From an uncultured Clostridia bacterium (GTDB lineage: Bacteria; Bacillota; Clostridia; TANB77; CAG-508): DNA of 64,000 nucleotides. A program made the translations under genes and the position numbers. A model generated the notes under the pieces. The model was not told the origin of the DNA. It did no database searches and saw only the letters and a list, made by a program, of their open reading frames with translations. The stretch is from positions 1 through 64,000 of the forward strand of contig CAKPJC010000001.1 of NCBI GenBank assembly GCA_934162535.1, in the 5' to 3' direction. This document shows positions 8,835 to 16,716 of this stretch, piece by piece. Position 1 is the stretch's first letter. Every line of letters begins with the position of its first letter.

Positions 8835-9848
8835 ATGACATATAACATAATGGCAGAATACACAGAACATACACGAAAATTCTTAAGAACATTTATGCAA
8901 GAATTTTTCAAAGAACAATATGACAAAGACATAACAAACGAATATATAGAAACATATGTAGAAGCAAGATACAACAACTATGGAGGAAATGAAAATCAAA
9001 GAGTATTCTATAGAAGGATATATTCAGCACTAAAGAAATCAGAAGAAAAACTAATATACAACCAATATGAAGAAAATCACAAAATGATAAAAGATATGTT
9101 AGAACTTTATCAATACATATTTTACATAGACTTTGTAAGAACAATAAACAAAGACTTAAAAGACTTTGTAAGTGATATATACGAAAAAAGAATAACAAAA
9201 TTTGAGATGAAAAGAGATGGAGAACTAAAAAACAATTTATACAAAATGATAAAAGAATATAGAGATTCAAAAATGAAATATTTAAAAACATTTGAATCAG
9301 AAGACTTTAAACTTGTAACAACGAAATATCCATTAATAAAAGATGTATATAAAGTTGAACTAAAATACAATTTTAAATTGCCATATATTTTTAGTCAAAA
9401 TGCAATAAATGATGTATATAGCGAAAACATAGTCAATGAAGATAAACTTATAATAGAATATTTAATGTTGACAGTATTCAATATAAGAATGATATTAGAA
9501 GGGAAATTTAATACACAATATTTAGTTGAATTTCCAATGTCACTATTTGCAAAAAGAAAAAAACTAGATCAAGCATTAAGGATAATAAATGACCAGTCGA
9601 TATTAGACAAAATAAAGATAAAAGTAAAATACAGAGACTTTATAATACACAGAAATGAAATATATAAATTAATGAAAAATGGTTATAAATTTGCTGTAAT
9701 AATAGATGACTCATTTATAATAAGTAAAGAACACATAAAGAAATTATCAATGTTTAATTATGTTATAATAAGTAAAAAACTAAAATATTTTGACGAATTT
9801 ATGGAAAATGCAGACGGATTAGAAAATTTAATAATAGATGAAGGATAG
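8835..9848 (+). CDS. uncharacterised cytoplasmic protein, 337 aa
   Basis: A charged, Tyr/Lys-rich, mostly helical protein with no signal peptide or membrane helix, so it should be cytoplasmic. I do not recognise the family. The last 90 residues (NEIYKLMKNGYKFAVIIDD, then a hydrophobic strand and YVIISKKLKYFDEF) have a faint look of a degenerate EAL-type alpha/beta domain, but the catalytic EAL signature is absent and this is only a suspicion. GAGGTG lies upstream of the ATG. It runs directly into the AAA+ gene, so it may belong to the cytoplasmic side of the same machine. Confidence 0.6.
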   Translation: MTYNIMAEYTEHTRKFLRTFMQEFFKEQYDKDITNEYIETYVEARYNNYGGNENQRVFYRRIYSALKKSEEKLIYNQYEENHKMIKDMLELYQYIFYIDFVRTINKDLKDFVSDIYEKRITKFEMKRDGELKNNLYKMIKEYRDSKMKYLKTFESEDFKLVTTKYPLIKDVYKVELKYNFKLPYIFSQNAINDVYSENIVNEDKLIIEYLMLTVFNIRMILEGKFNTQYLVEFPMSLFAKRKKLDQALRIINDQSILDKIKIKVKYRDFIIHRNEIYKLMKNGYKFAVIIDDSFIISKEHIKKLSMFNYVIISKKLKYFDEFMENADGLENLIIDEG

Positions 9849-9855
9849 GAGTAAT

Positions 9856-11385
9856 ATGGATACATTTGTAAGATTTTTATATGAATTTGTAAACCAAACA
9901 GTTTCAGGAATATTAATGATATTTAAAGGATTGATAGATGGCATAAAGCAAATGTTTAATATCAAACAATATACAGAAGTAATAAGAAATTATTATGCAG
10001 ACTTTTCTGCACCAGAATGGGTCCTAGCAATAATATCAATAGTATTTGTAATGATATTTTTAGGAATGATAGTATTTTTAGCATTATTTCTAATAAGAAA
10101 ATATACAAAACTAAGAAAACCAGTAATAGACCAAGAAGCACTACTTGATGAAGTAGCAACATTAAACAAAAAAGTAGCAAACTTATCAAGAGAAAAAGAT
10201 GAGATACTAGCAATGAAGGTATCACAATTAGGATTAAAACCATTTGAATCTGCAACTGAAGAGACAGGAAAAGAAAACGGAGAGGAAGAAGCTGATCCAT
10301 CAGTAACACAAAGATTTGCAAAACTTTCTTTGATAGATATGGAATATGCAAATTACAAAGTACAAAATTATGGAAACTCATTTGATTTACCGGAATTCTG
10401 TTCTCACTTTAGAAACTTTGCAGCCTCAAAACTAAAACTATATTACAAAGAAAAAATGATGAGAGTATTTATAGCAGGTATGGCATCAACAAAACTAGTA
10501 ATACTACAAGGTATCTCTGGTACAGGTAAAACATCACTTGCATATGCATGGGGAAAATTTCTAAAACATGACTCATGTGTTGCATCAGTACAACCATCTT
10601 GGAGAGATAGAACTGACTTATTTGGTTACTTCAATGAGTTCACAAAAAGATTTAATGAAACCGACATATTAAAAGAAATGTACATAGCAAACTATACTGA
10701 CGATATTTATACAATAATACTGGACGAGATGAACTTGTCACGTGTTGAGTATTACTTTGCAGAAATGTTGTCAATACTAGAAATGCCAAACAAAAAAGAA
10801 TGGGTAATAGAGGTTGTACCTAACAGTTGGCCAACAGACCCTAAAAAATTAATGTTTGGTAAAATACAAGTTCCACCAAATATGTGGTATATAGGAACAA
10901 TTAACAACGACGACTCTACATTCGCCGTAACTGATAAGGTATACGATAGAGCTATGCCTATAGACATAAACGATAAGGGAAAAGTATTTGCAGCAGAAGA
11001 AAAAGATGCACTTGATGTAAACTATACATATTTAGATAAAATATTTAGTGAAGCAATGGAAACATATGCAATATCACAAGACACATTAGATAAAATAAAC
11101 AAAATGGATGACTACGTAATAGCACACTTCCGTATAGCATTTGGTAACCGTATTGTTGCACATATGAGAAAATTCGTACCAGTATATGTAGCATGTGGTG
11201 GAACAGAAGTTGAAGGAGTAGATTACTTTATAGCAAAAAAAATACTAAGAAAATTTGAACAGTTAAATATGGCATTAATAAAAGATGAAATAGAGCCATA
11301 TATACAATTTCTAGATGACACATTTGGAAAAGGTGCAATGGCAGAATGCATTGAATACTTAGTGAGATTGAAGAAATCAGCATAA
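9856..11385 (+). CDS. membrane-anchored McrB-like AAA+ ATPase
   Basis: A 509-residue protein with an N-terminal amphipathic region, one strong membrane helix at about 56-80, a coiled coil at about 90-125, an acidic linker, and a C-terminal AAA+ domain. Walker A is GISGTGKTS at 219-227. Walker B is IILDEMNLSR at 287-296; the LDEMNL signature marks the McrB/dynein-related branch. Sensor 1 is GTINND at 347-352 and an arginine follows in VYDRAMP. I place the start at ATG 9856, behind GGATAGGAG, rather than at 9838 inside the upstream gene. Known McrB proteins are cytoplasmic GTPases of restriction systems. A membrane-anchored version inside a secretion operon points to remodelling or assembly instead. 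Confidence 0.85.
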   Translation: MDTFVRFLYEFVNQTVSGILMIFKGLIDGIKQMFNIKQYTEVIRNYYADFSAPEWVLAIISIVFVMIFLGMIVFLALFLIRKYTKLRKPVIDQEALLDEVATLNKKVANLSREKDEILAMKVSQLGLKPFESATEETGKENGEEEADPSVTQRFAKLSLIDMEYANYKVQNYGNSFDLPEFCSHFRNFAASKLKLYYKEKMMRVFIAGMASTKLVILQGISGTGKTSLAYAWGKFLKHDSCVASVQPSWRDRTDLFGYFNEFTKRFNETDILKEMYIANYTDDIYTIILDEMNLSRVEYYFAEMLSILEMPNKKEWVIEVVPNSWPTDPKKLMFGKIQVPPNMWYIGTINNDDSTFAVTDKVYDRAMPIDINDKGKVFAAEEKDALDVNYTYLDKIFSEAMETYAISQDTLDKINKMDDYVIAHFRIAFGNRIVAHMRKFVPVYVACGGTEVEGVDYFIAKKILRKFEQLNMALIKDEIEPYIQFLDDTFGKGAMAECIEYLVRLKKSA

Positions 11386-11408
11386 TGTGTAAATAAAGGA
11401 GAAAAAAG

Positions 11409-12512
11409 ATGAGAAATCTTAATGTTAGTGATTTAGTTGACCAAATGGCAGATGAAAAACTGGATGACTTTGGTAACAATATTGCCTCAAACATGAGGGT
11501 ACAAACAGACTATTCAAAAGACAGTTTTGATGACCAATGGGTAGATTTATTTGAATTTACCCTTCCATATCTTGATAAAATTGTAAGGAATCCCAAAAGA
11601 TTCATTACAACAGAAGAAGAAATAATAAAAGTTGAATCTGCAAAAAAAATTGGTGTAGAAACAATAAAGCATTTAGCGAAACATACAAACTTTATACAAG
11701 ATGTCGAAGAAGATACAGGGGATGTTATACCATCAAAGTTATTAAATGTATTCAAAGAAGAAACATTTAACACATATGAAAACAGATTTATATATACACT
11801 TATACAATATATGGAACAATTCATCAGAATAAAAAAAGATGGAGAAAAACCAGACCCTAGACTAAAAGATAACAAAAAGATAGATTATACAAGTACAACA
11901 ATGGTTGGGGAGGAAAAAGTTAGTGTAAACATATCATTAAATACAGCATTAAATACATCACTAAATAAAGACCCTAACTATAATGAAAGAGTAAAAAAGA
12001 TAGAAAGTGACATAAAAGCACTAAAATACTCAGAAGTATATCAAGCATTAGATAATGAGGGAGTGCCACTAGTTGCAAACCCGATAAAAAAGACAAATGT
12101 TATCTTAAAAAACGTAAACTTCCAATATGCAATGAAATTATGGGATTATATACATCAACATTTAGGAGACAAAGCTGAAACAGAACAGGAAAAGAAAGAC
12201 TACCAAGACAAAGGACAACTAACGGAATTAATTGACCAAACATTCTTACTTGAGTACTTAACAGTAAATTCAATAAACAATAAAGCAAGTGATAAAGACA
12301 TAGAAGAGGCAAAAGAAAGAACACTATCAAAAATGTTAGATAAAATAATAGATATGAATCCTGAATTAACAAAAAAACAATTACAAGAAAAATTAGGAGA
12401 TAAATTTGACACAGTAAAAGAAACTAGAATGGCATCTAAGAAAGATATAGAAAAAATATTCAGAAAATATATAGACAAATATTTTGAAAAAATTAGTGAG
12501 GTTAGTTTTTAA
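11409..12512 (+). CDS. DUF2357-like partner of the AAA+ ATPase
   Basis: A 367-residue soluble, helical protein following the AAA+ gene by 23 bp with AAGGAGAAA before its start. The segment FKEETFNTYENRFIYTLIQY at about residues 115-134 resembles the ENRF motif of DUF2357-type proteins, which are commonly encoded beside McrB-like ATPases. The C-terminal part contains RMASKKDIEKIFRKYIDKYF. I see no convincing PD-(D/E)XK catalytic set, so nuclease activity is not supported. It most likely forms a complex with the ATPase. The family assignment is from memory of the motif and moderately sure. Confidence 0.6.
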   Translation: MRNLNVSDLVDQMADEKLDDFGNNIASNMRVQTDYSKDSFDDQWVDLFEFTLPYLDKIVRNPKRFITTEEEIIKVESAKKIGVETIKHLAKHTNFIQDVEEDTGDVIPSKLLNVFKEETFNTYENRFIYTLIQYMEQFIRIKKDGEKPDPRLKDNKKIDYTSTTMVGEEKVSVNISLNTALNTSLNKDPNYNERVKKIESDIKALKYSEVYQALDNEGVPLVANPIKKTNVILKNVNFQYAMKLWDYIHQHLGDKAETEQEKKDYQDKGQLTELIDQTFLLEYLTVNSINNKASDKDIEEAKERTLSKMLDKIIDMNPELTKKQLQEKLGDKFDTVKETRMASKKDIEKIFRKYIDKYFEKISEVSF

Positions 12513-12515
12513 TAT

Positions 12516-13179
12516 ATGAATACAAAATTTTTTAAAGGCATAATATCAATAATAAAATTTATACTAACAGTTATTATAGTAGGATTTATAGCAATAATAC
12601 TTGTACAAAGATTTTCAAATAACAACCTATCAATTGTAGGATACAGAATATTTACAGTAGTTACAGAAAGTATGGTGCCTAAATATCGAGTAGGAGATGT
12701 ACTACTAGTAAGGCAAATTGGAATTACAGAAATAAAAGACGGTGATGATGTAACATACATGGGGAAAGTTGGAAACTTTGCAGACAAAATAGTAACTCAC
12801 CAAGTAATAAAAATAGAAAAAACAGAGGGACGGAGGACTTGCATTTCATACAAAAGGTATAGCGAATGATGCAGAAGACCCAATTGTATATGAAGACCAA
12901 ATATATGGTGTGGTACAAACAAAACTAAATATTGTAACAAAATTAAATGGTGTTATAAATAACATGTATGGAATGTACTTTCTTATAATAATACCATTAG
13001 CAATAATAATATTTTCGGAATTTAGATCTTTTAAAAATGATGATATAGATGATGAAGAAGACGACGAAGAAGATGATGACAATGAAAATAGAAGTAGAAA
13101 AAAAAGAAATAGTAAAGAAGATAAAAAAATAAAGAAACGAAAAGAAAAAAGGGCTAAGCGTAGAAGAAGATACGAATAG
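12516..13179 (+). pseudogene. SipW-type signal peptidase interrupted by a single-base frameshift
   Basis: The first frame (12516-12869) encodes a membrane helix, the Ser box VTESMVPKY (Ser about residue 52) and the His box IVTHQVIKI (His about 95), then runs into nonsense and stops. Moving to the frame used at 12910 restores the missing part: GLAFHTKGIANDAEDP, which holds the Asp region, then a C-terminal membrane helix and a long acidic-then-basic tail. One extra G in GAGGGACGG at 12825-12833 explains the break. Without it the gene would encode about 220 residues. It may be a true lesion, an assembly error, or rarely a recoding site. It starts four bases after the DUF2357-like gene and precedes a candidate substrate. 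Confidence 0.8.
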
Positions 13180-13195
13180 ACGAAAGGAGGGTGTA

Positions 13196-13834
13196 ATGAA
13201 AAGAAGAGAAAGAAGAAGAAAAAGAAGATTAAAATTGCGAACTTTATTTATGCTCTCTCTAACTTTGATTTTCAATACATACGCCTGGTTTCTATATGTA
13301 ACAACAGTATCAACAAATATGCAAGTCCATGTAGATGCTTGGAGTGTAAACTTTGAGGTTGATGGTACAGCAATAGAGGAAAAGGAATTTCCACTTATAA
13401 TAGATCATGCGTATCCTGGTATGAAAGATGTAGAAAAAACAGTTACAGTAAAAAATACGGGAGAGAAAGATGCAGAACTGACAAGTAAGATGGTAAAGCT
13501 TAGAATTCTTAATAATGTCTATATAGTAGAAGATGAACTTACGCCTGAGCAAAAAGCACAATTAACAGGGGCAGAAACAAAAATAACAAGTGAAGAAATG
13601 GAAAGAATGTTAAATGAGGATTTTCCATTTAAGGTAACAGCGAATTGTACAGCAACAGAATTAGCAGTAAATGGAGAAGCAAATGTATCTATGAAATTTA
13701 GTTGGCAATATGATAATAACAATGATGAACTTGATACGCAGTATGGTGTAGACAGTTATAATTATTATAAAAACAATGAGGGAAAACCTGCAATTGAAGC
13801 AGTAATAAAAATAAAAGCACAACAAAAAACATAA
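13196..13834 (+). CDS. exported SipW-cognate-type protein (TYAWF leader)
   Basis: A 212-residue secreted protein with an extremely basic n-region (MKRRERRRKRR), hydrophobic core, and NTYAWFLYVTTVS with likely cleavage after Ala30. The TYAWF leader is shared with the Ala-rich protein at 15409. The mature part has VTVKNTGEKDAELTSK, a typical beta-sandwich phrase for an added-on surface domain, and VSMKFSWQYDNNNDE near the end. AAAGGAGGG lies just upstream. It closes the first operon behind the frameshifted signal peptidase and ends at a shared terminator. Confidence 0.7.
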   Translation: MKRRERRRKRRLKLRTLFMLSLTLIFNTYAWFLYVTTVSTNMQVHVDAWSVNFEVDGTAIEEKEFPLIIDHAYPGMKDVEKTVTVKNTGEKDAELTSKMVKLRILNNVYIVEDELTPEQKAQLTGAETKITSEEMERMLNEDFPFKVTANCTATELAVNGEANVSMKFSWQYDNNNDELDTQYGVDSYNYYKNNEGKPAIEAVIKIKAQQKT

Positions 13835-13868
13835 AAGAAGGAATTTAAAAAATATAATTCCTTCTTTT
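13833..13868. terminator. bidirectional terminator between convergent surface genes
   Basis: A 13-bp perfect stem, AAAAGAAGGAATT with AATTCCTTCTTTT, has T runs on both strands and overlaps the end of the minus-strand gene. Confidence 0.85.
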
Positions 13869-14454
13869 ATGTTGTAATTTGTTCAAAATCAAGTGTTACA
13901 TCCAAAATTGCAGTTCCACCAGTAATACCTAATTCTGTATCTTCTTTTGAATCTTGTCCATCATCAACCCATGTGGTATAAACACGAACAAGAGTTGAAT
14001 TAGTATCTTGTGCAATATCACATGAAAAATTTAAAACGTCATCTGTAAGTTCCACAAGGTCACCACCATTAATTGAATAACCTGAAACTTTTAAATCTGT
14101 AGTTAGAGTACTTGTTCCGTTAATTGCACTTGTAACAGTTAATTTGAATGGTACTGAGACTTTTGAAGAATCAATATTCAAATCAAAATATCCTGTTGCA
14201 CCAGGTACAATAACATCAGATTTTGCATATGTGCTACCAGGAAAAACGCAACTCATAGAACCACTAATATCAGAATTTTCGACAATATCTTGTTCATTAA
14301 CTAAAATGTTCCAATATGATATTGAGATATTAGTATTTGCATTCAAATTTGTAACATATTTTGCATATGTAGTTTGTATTATTGAAAATGTAATTATAAA
14401 CCAAATACAAGCCAATAATAGAAACGCTTTTTTAGTTGTAATATTATTATTCAT
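13867..14454 (-). CDS. exported SipW-cognate-type surface protein (TYAKY leader)
   Basis: A 195-residue secreted protein with QTTYAKYVTN at residues 27-36 after a clean hydrophobic core; cleavage is expected after Ala31. It is a paralogue of the protein at 6216: PGATGYFDLNID matches PGLLGYFDIEID, and VRVYTTWVDDGQDS matches VRVYIGWQDDGTG. The mature protein has two cysteines (SMSCVF and NFSCDI) that could form a disulfide. Minus-strand AGGAGG lies seven bases before the ATG. It is transcribed away from 14676, with the 11-bp repeat array between them, so the two may be co-regulated. Confidence 0.75.
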   Translation of the reverse strand: MNNNITTKKAFLLLACIWFIITFSIIQTTYAKYVTNLNANTNISISYWNILVNEQDIVENSDISGSMSCVFPGSTYAKSDVIVPGATGYFDLNIDSSKVSVPFKLTVTSAINGTSTLTTDLKVSGYSINGGDLVELTDDVLNFSCDIAQDTNSTLVRVYTTWVDDGQDSKEDTELGITGGTAILDVTLDFEQITT

Positions 14455-14530
14455 AAATCCTCCTAATTCTCTAAAATTAGATTAGCATAAAAAGTAGAAA
14501 AAAACAATATTAAAAAGAATTATTACGAAA

Positions 14531-14576
14531 ATGTAAAAAAAATGTAATATAAATGTAACAGAAATGTAATTGTAAT
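14531..14576. promoter_or_regulatory. tandem array of 11-bp-spaced TGTAA half-sites
   Basis: ATGTAA occurs at 14531, 14542, 14553 and 14564, exactly 11 bp apart, with a further TGTAAT at 14571. The reverse strand reads as TTACAT repeats, the shape of OmpR/PhoP-type boxes (TTNACA-like direct repeats with one-turn spacing). The last copy occupies the -35 position relative to the TAAAAT at 14593. The array sits between divergent genes. Confidence 0.7.
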
Positions 14577-14598
14577 TAATATACAAATATGCTAAAAT
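14571..14598 (+). promoter_or_regulatory. promoter for 14676 operon, -35 overlapped by repeat array
   Basis: TGTAAT at 14571-14576 as a poor -35 and TAAAAT at 14593-14598 as the -10, spacer 16 bp. A poor -35 overlapped by activator repeats is typical of promoters activated by OmpR-family regulators. Confidence 0.5.
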
Positions 14599-14675
14599 TT
14601 ATCTAAACAAATAACAAAGATATATTGTTTTTGTTCATTTAAAATAAAATAACGAATGGAGTAGGTAGGATGTAA

Positions 14676-15416
14676 ATGTCAAAAAGAAGAATACGAAAGA
14701 ATGCCAATCGAATAAACGATAGGAATACTAGAATACGATGGATAAGGCGAATCCTAGTTATAATGGTAATGTTCCTACTAATCATATACTTTATTTTAAG
14801 AATAGTATATGACACAGGAAGATTTACTATTGTACTTGACAAGGCAGGAGACCCAATGAGTGGATTAATAATCTACAACAGCTTACAAGAAAAAAAGTCC
14901 CAACAAAAACTTGAAGCAGAAAAAGTAGATTTCTTTACAAACATTTCACAAAGTTGGTTGCCAGCAAACATCGACGAAGAGGCAGAAGGTAGTCATAATG
15001 GAACAAACTATATAGCATACACATTTTACGTGGAAAATAGAAGTGATAACACAATGGACTACTGGTATGAAGTAATACTTGATGATGTAATAAAAAATGT
15101 AGATGAAGCTCTAAGAGTTATGATAATTTTAAATGGCGAAAAAACTGTATATGCAAAATTAAACAGTACTACAAATGAACCTGAAAAAGATACAAAAGCA
15201 TTTTATTCAAAAGATAAAGTAGCATCAGAATGCAGAAAAGACTTCAAGTCAGGAGAAATAGATAGATGTACTGTAGTAATATGGATAGAAGGTAATGACC
15301 CAGAATGCTTAGATGACCTAATTGGTGGGGAAATCAAAATGCATATGAGCATTATTGAAGACCATATTCCACAACAAGATAACATTGAAAAGAAGGAGAA
15401 TGAAGGAAATGAGTAG
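14676..15416 (+). CDS. membrane-anchored or exported protein with C-terminal VWIEG-type motif
   Basis: A 246-residue protein with a long Arg-rich n-region and a single membrane segment at about 28-46, followed by an extracytoplasmic beta-rich domain. No SipW-style box is obvious after the helix, so it may stay anchored. Near the end CTVVIWIEGNDPECLDD closely matches VYVWIEGQDVDCIDT in the next gene, which indicates a shared fold. The tail is charged (Lys/Glu/Asn). It overlaps the next gene by 8 bases. A reasonable inference is that it anchors or caps the fibre built from the next product. Confidence 0.65.
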   Translation: MSKRRIRKNANRINDRNTRIRWIRRILVIMVMFLLIIYFILRIVYDTGRFTIVLDKAGDPMSGLIIYNSLQEKKSQQKLEAEKVDFFTNISQSWLPANIDEEAEGSHNGTNYIAYTFYVENRSDNTMDYWYEVILDDVIKNVDEALRVMIILNGEKTVYAKLNSTTNEPEKDTKAFYSKDKVASECRKDFKSGEIDRCTVVIWIEGNDPECLDDLIGGEIKMHMSIIEDHIPQQDNIEKKENEGNE

Positions 15417-16428
15417 AAGGAGTAGAAGAAGTAAAAGAAAATTGAATTCTTTGTTTATGGCATTATTGCTAACAGGAATGTTACTATTGTCATCAACATA
15501 TGCATGGTTCTCTGCAAATAAAGAAGTAGAACTTAATGGAATCAGTGCAACAGTTGTAGCTGCAGAAGGTTTACAAATTTCGCTTGATGGAGAATCTTGG
15601 GGTTCTAAGATAACAATAAATCAAGCAGCATTAGCTGCAGCAACTGCAAATATATACCAATGGCCAACAGCTTTAAATCCAGTATCTACTACAGGTACTA
15701 CAAGTAGTGGTAAATTAGAAATGTTTGCAGGAGATGTTGATGCTACAGGAGCAAAACTAACAAATGCAGCAGCTGAAACAGATTTGACAACTGGTGGAGT
15801 TGGAGGAAAATATATTGCATTTGATTTATATTTTAAAAATTCATCTTCACAAGCAGATGGTGATAAACTACAATTAAATGCAGGAACATCAGTTGCAATT
15901 AATGCTGAAAATGGTAAAGCAGGAACAGGATTGGAAAATTGTATTAGATCAGGACTTGTATTGTATAGTAATTCAGAGGTCATGACTGCTGATGGAACAA
16001 CTGTAAGAAGTATTGCTCCTGGAACACCAGGTGTATGTATTTGGGAACCAAACTATAACAAACATATTGCAGAGGTTGTAAAAAATGATGCTAGAGTAAC
16101 ATCAGCAGATGCAGTACTTCCAACATATGGATTAAAATCTGCAGGAAATGGAACAATTGAGGGAATAAATGAAGCAACACCAACAGCACCAGAAATAGGA
16201 GAGCAAAAAACATTACAAACAGAAGCATCACTTACTGATGCGCTAGAAATGAAAAACCTTGGTACTGATCCAATTATGTTAAAACCAAATGCAATAATGA
16301 AATCAAGAGTATATGTATGGATTGAAGGACAAGATGTTGACTGTATAGATACAGCATCAACAGGTAAACAAATAGACATAACATTGAAATTCACAAAACC
16401 AGAAGTACAACATGATGCTGGTCCATAG
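15409..16428 (+). CDS. probable major SipW-cognate fibre subunit (TYAWFS leader)
   Basis: A 339-residue exported protein. The leader has MSRRSRRSKRK, a hydrophobic core and SSTYAWFSANKEVELNG, with cleavage expected after Ala32. The mature part is strikingly rich in Ala, Gly and Thr compared with its Lys/Ile-rich neighbours, which suits an abundant structural subunit such as TasA. Three cysteines are present, one in IEGQDVDCID; that C-terminal VYVWIEG motif is shared with the product of 14676. The start at 15409 follows AAGGAG at 15393 and overlaps the upstream gene by 8 bases; the in-frame ATG at 15400 is too close to that site. A strong terminator follows at once, so it is the last and likely most expressed gene of this unit. 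Confidence 0.72.
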   Translation: MSRRSRRSKRKLNSLFMALLLTGMLLLSSTYAWFSANKEVELNGISATVVAAEGLQISLDGESWGSKITINQAALAAATANIYQWPTALNPVSTTGTTSSGKLEMFAGDVDATGAKLTNAAAETDLTTGGVGGKYIAFDLYFKNSSSQADGDKLQLNAGTSVAINAENGKAGTGLENCIRSGLVLYSNSEVMTADGTTVRSIAPGTPGVCIWEPNYNKHIAEVVKNDARVTSADAVLPTYGLKSAGNGTIEGINEATPTAPEIGEQKTLQTEASLTDALEMKNLGTDPIMLKPNAIMKSRVYVWIEGQDVDCIDTASTGKQIDITLKFTKPEVQHDAGP

Positions 16429-16440
16429 TGAGATTATTAG

Positions 16441-16475
16441 AAAAAAGAGTAATATAATATGTTACTCTTTTTTTT
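16441..16475 (+). terminator. strong terminator after the Ala-rich subunit gene
   Basis: AAAGAGTAA pairs with TTACTCTTT, followed by a run of T. Confidence 0.85.
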
Positions 16476-16532
16476 GCTTTACGCAAATTGTTAAAAAACT
16501 AACAAAATTGTCAAAAAAATTCAAAAAATATA

Positions 16533-16561
16533 TAGACAGAAAAGCAAATATTTAATATAAT
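16533..16561 (+). promoter_or_regulatory. promoter for 16588-18952 operon
   Basis: TAGACA at 16533-16538 and TATAAT at 16556-16561, with a 17-bp spacer. Confidence 0.65.
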
Positions 16562-16587
16562 GTACACGAGAAAAGAGGTAGATAAAA

Positions 16588-16716
16588 ATGGACATGAACG
16601 AAATAGACCTTAACAAAATAGAAAATGAGGAAGTACTTGATTTATATACAAGAACAAAAGAATTCATAGAATTTTTAGATAATGAAATAAAATCAAATGA
16701 GGTGGAGAAAAAATAA
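16588..16716 (+). CDS. small acidic protein, 42 aa, coupled to the next gene
   Basis: An ATG behind AAAGAGGTAG opens a 42-residue frame (MDMNEIDLNKIENEEVLDLY and so on, ending NEVEKK) whose stop overlaps the next start as TAATG. It is acidic and predicted helical with no signal peptide. The good ribosome site, the one-base overlap and the promoter just upstream support a real gene. It may be a small partner of the 538-residue coiled-coil protein. The family is unknown. Confidence 0.65.
   Translation: MDMNEIDLNKIENEEVLDLYTRTKEFIEFLDNEIKSNEVEKK

Noticed and set aside
9856..12512. Classical McrBC restriction system
   Set aside because: The ATPase has a membrane helix and the partner shows no clear nuclease motif. 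The pair is embedded in an export operon without other defence genes. A defence role is not excluded but is not the best reading.
12825..12833. Programmed -1 or +1 frameshift in the third SipW gene
   Set aside because: No standard slippery heptamer or obvious downstream pseudoknot is seen. A one-base lesion or assembly error is simpler, so it is kept only as an alternative.
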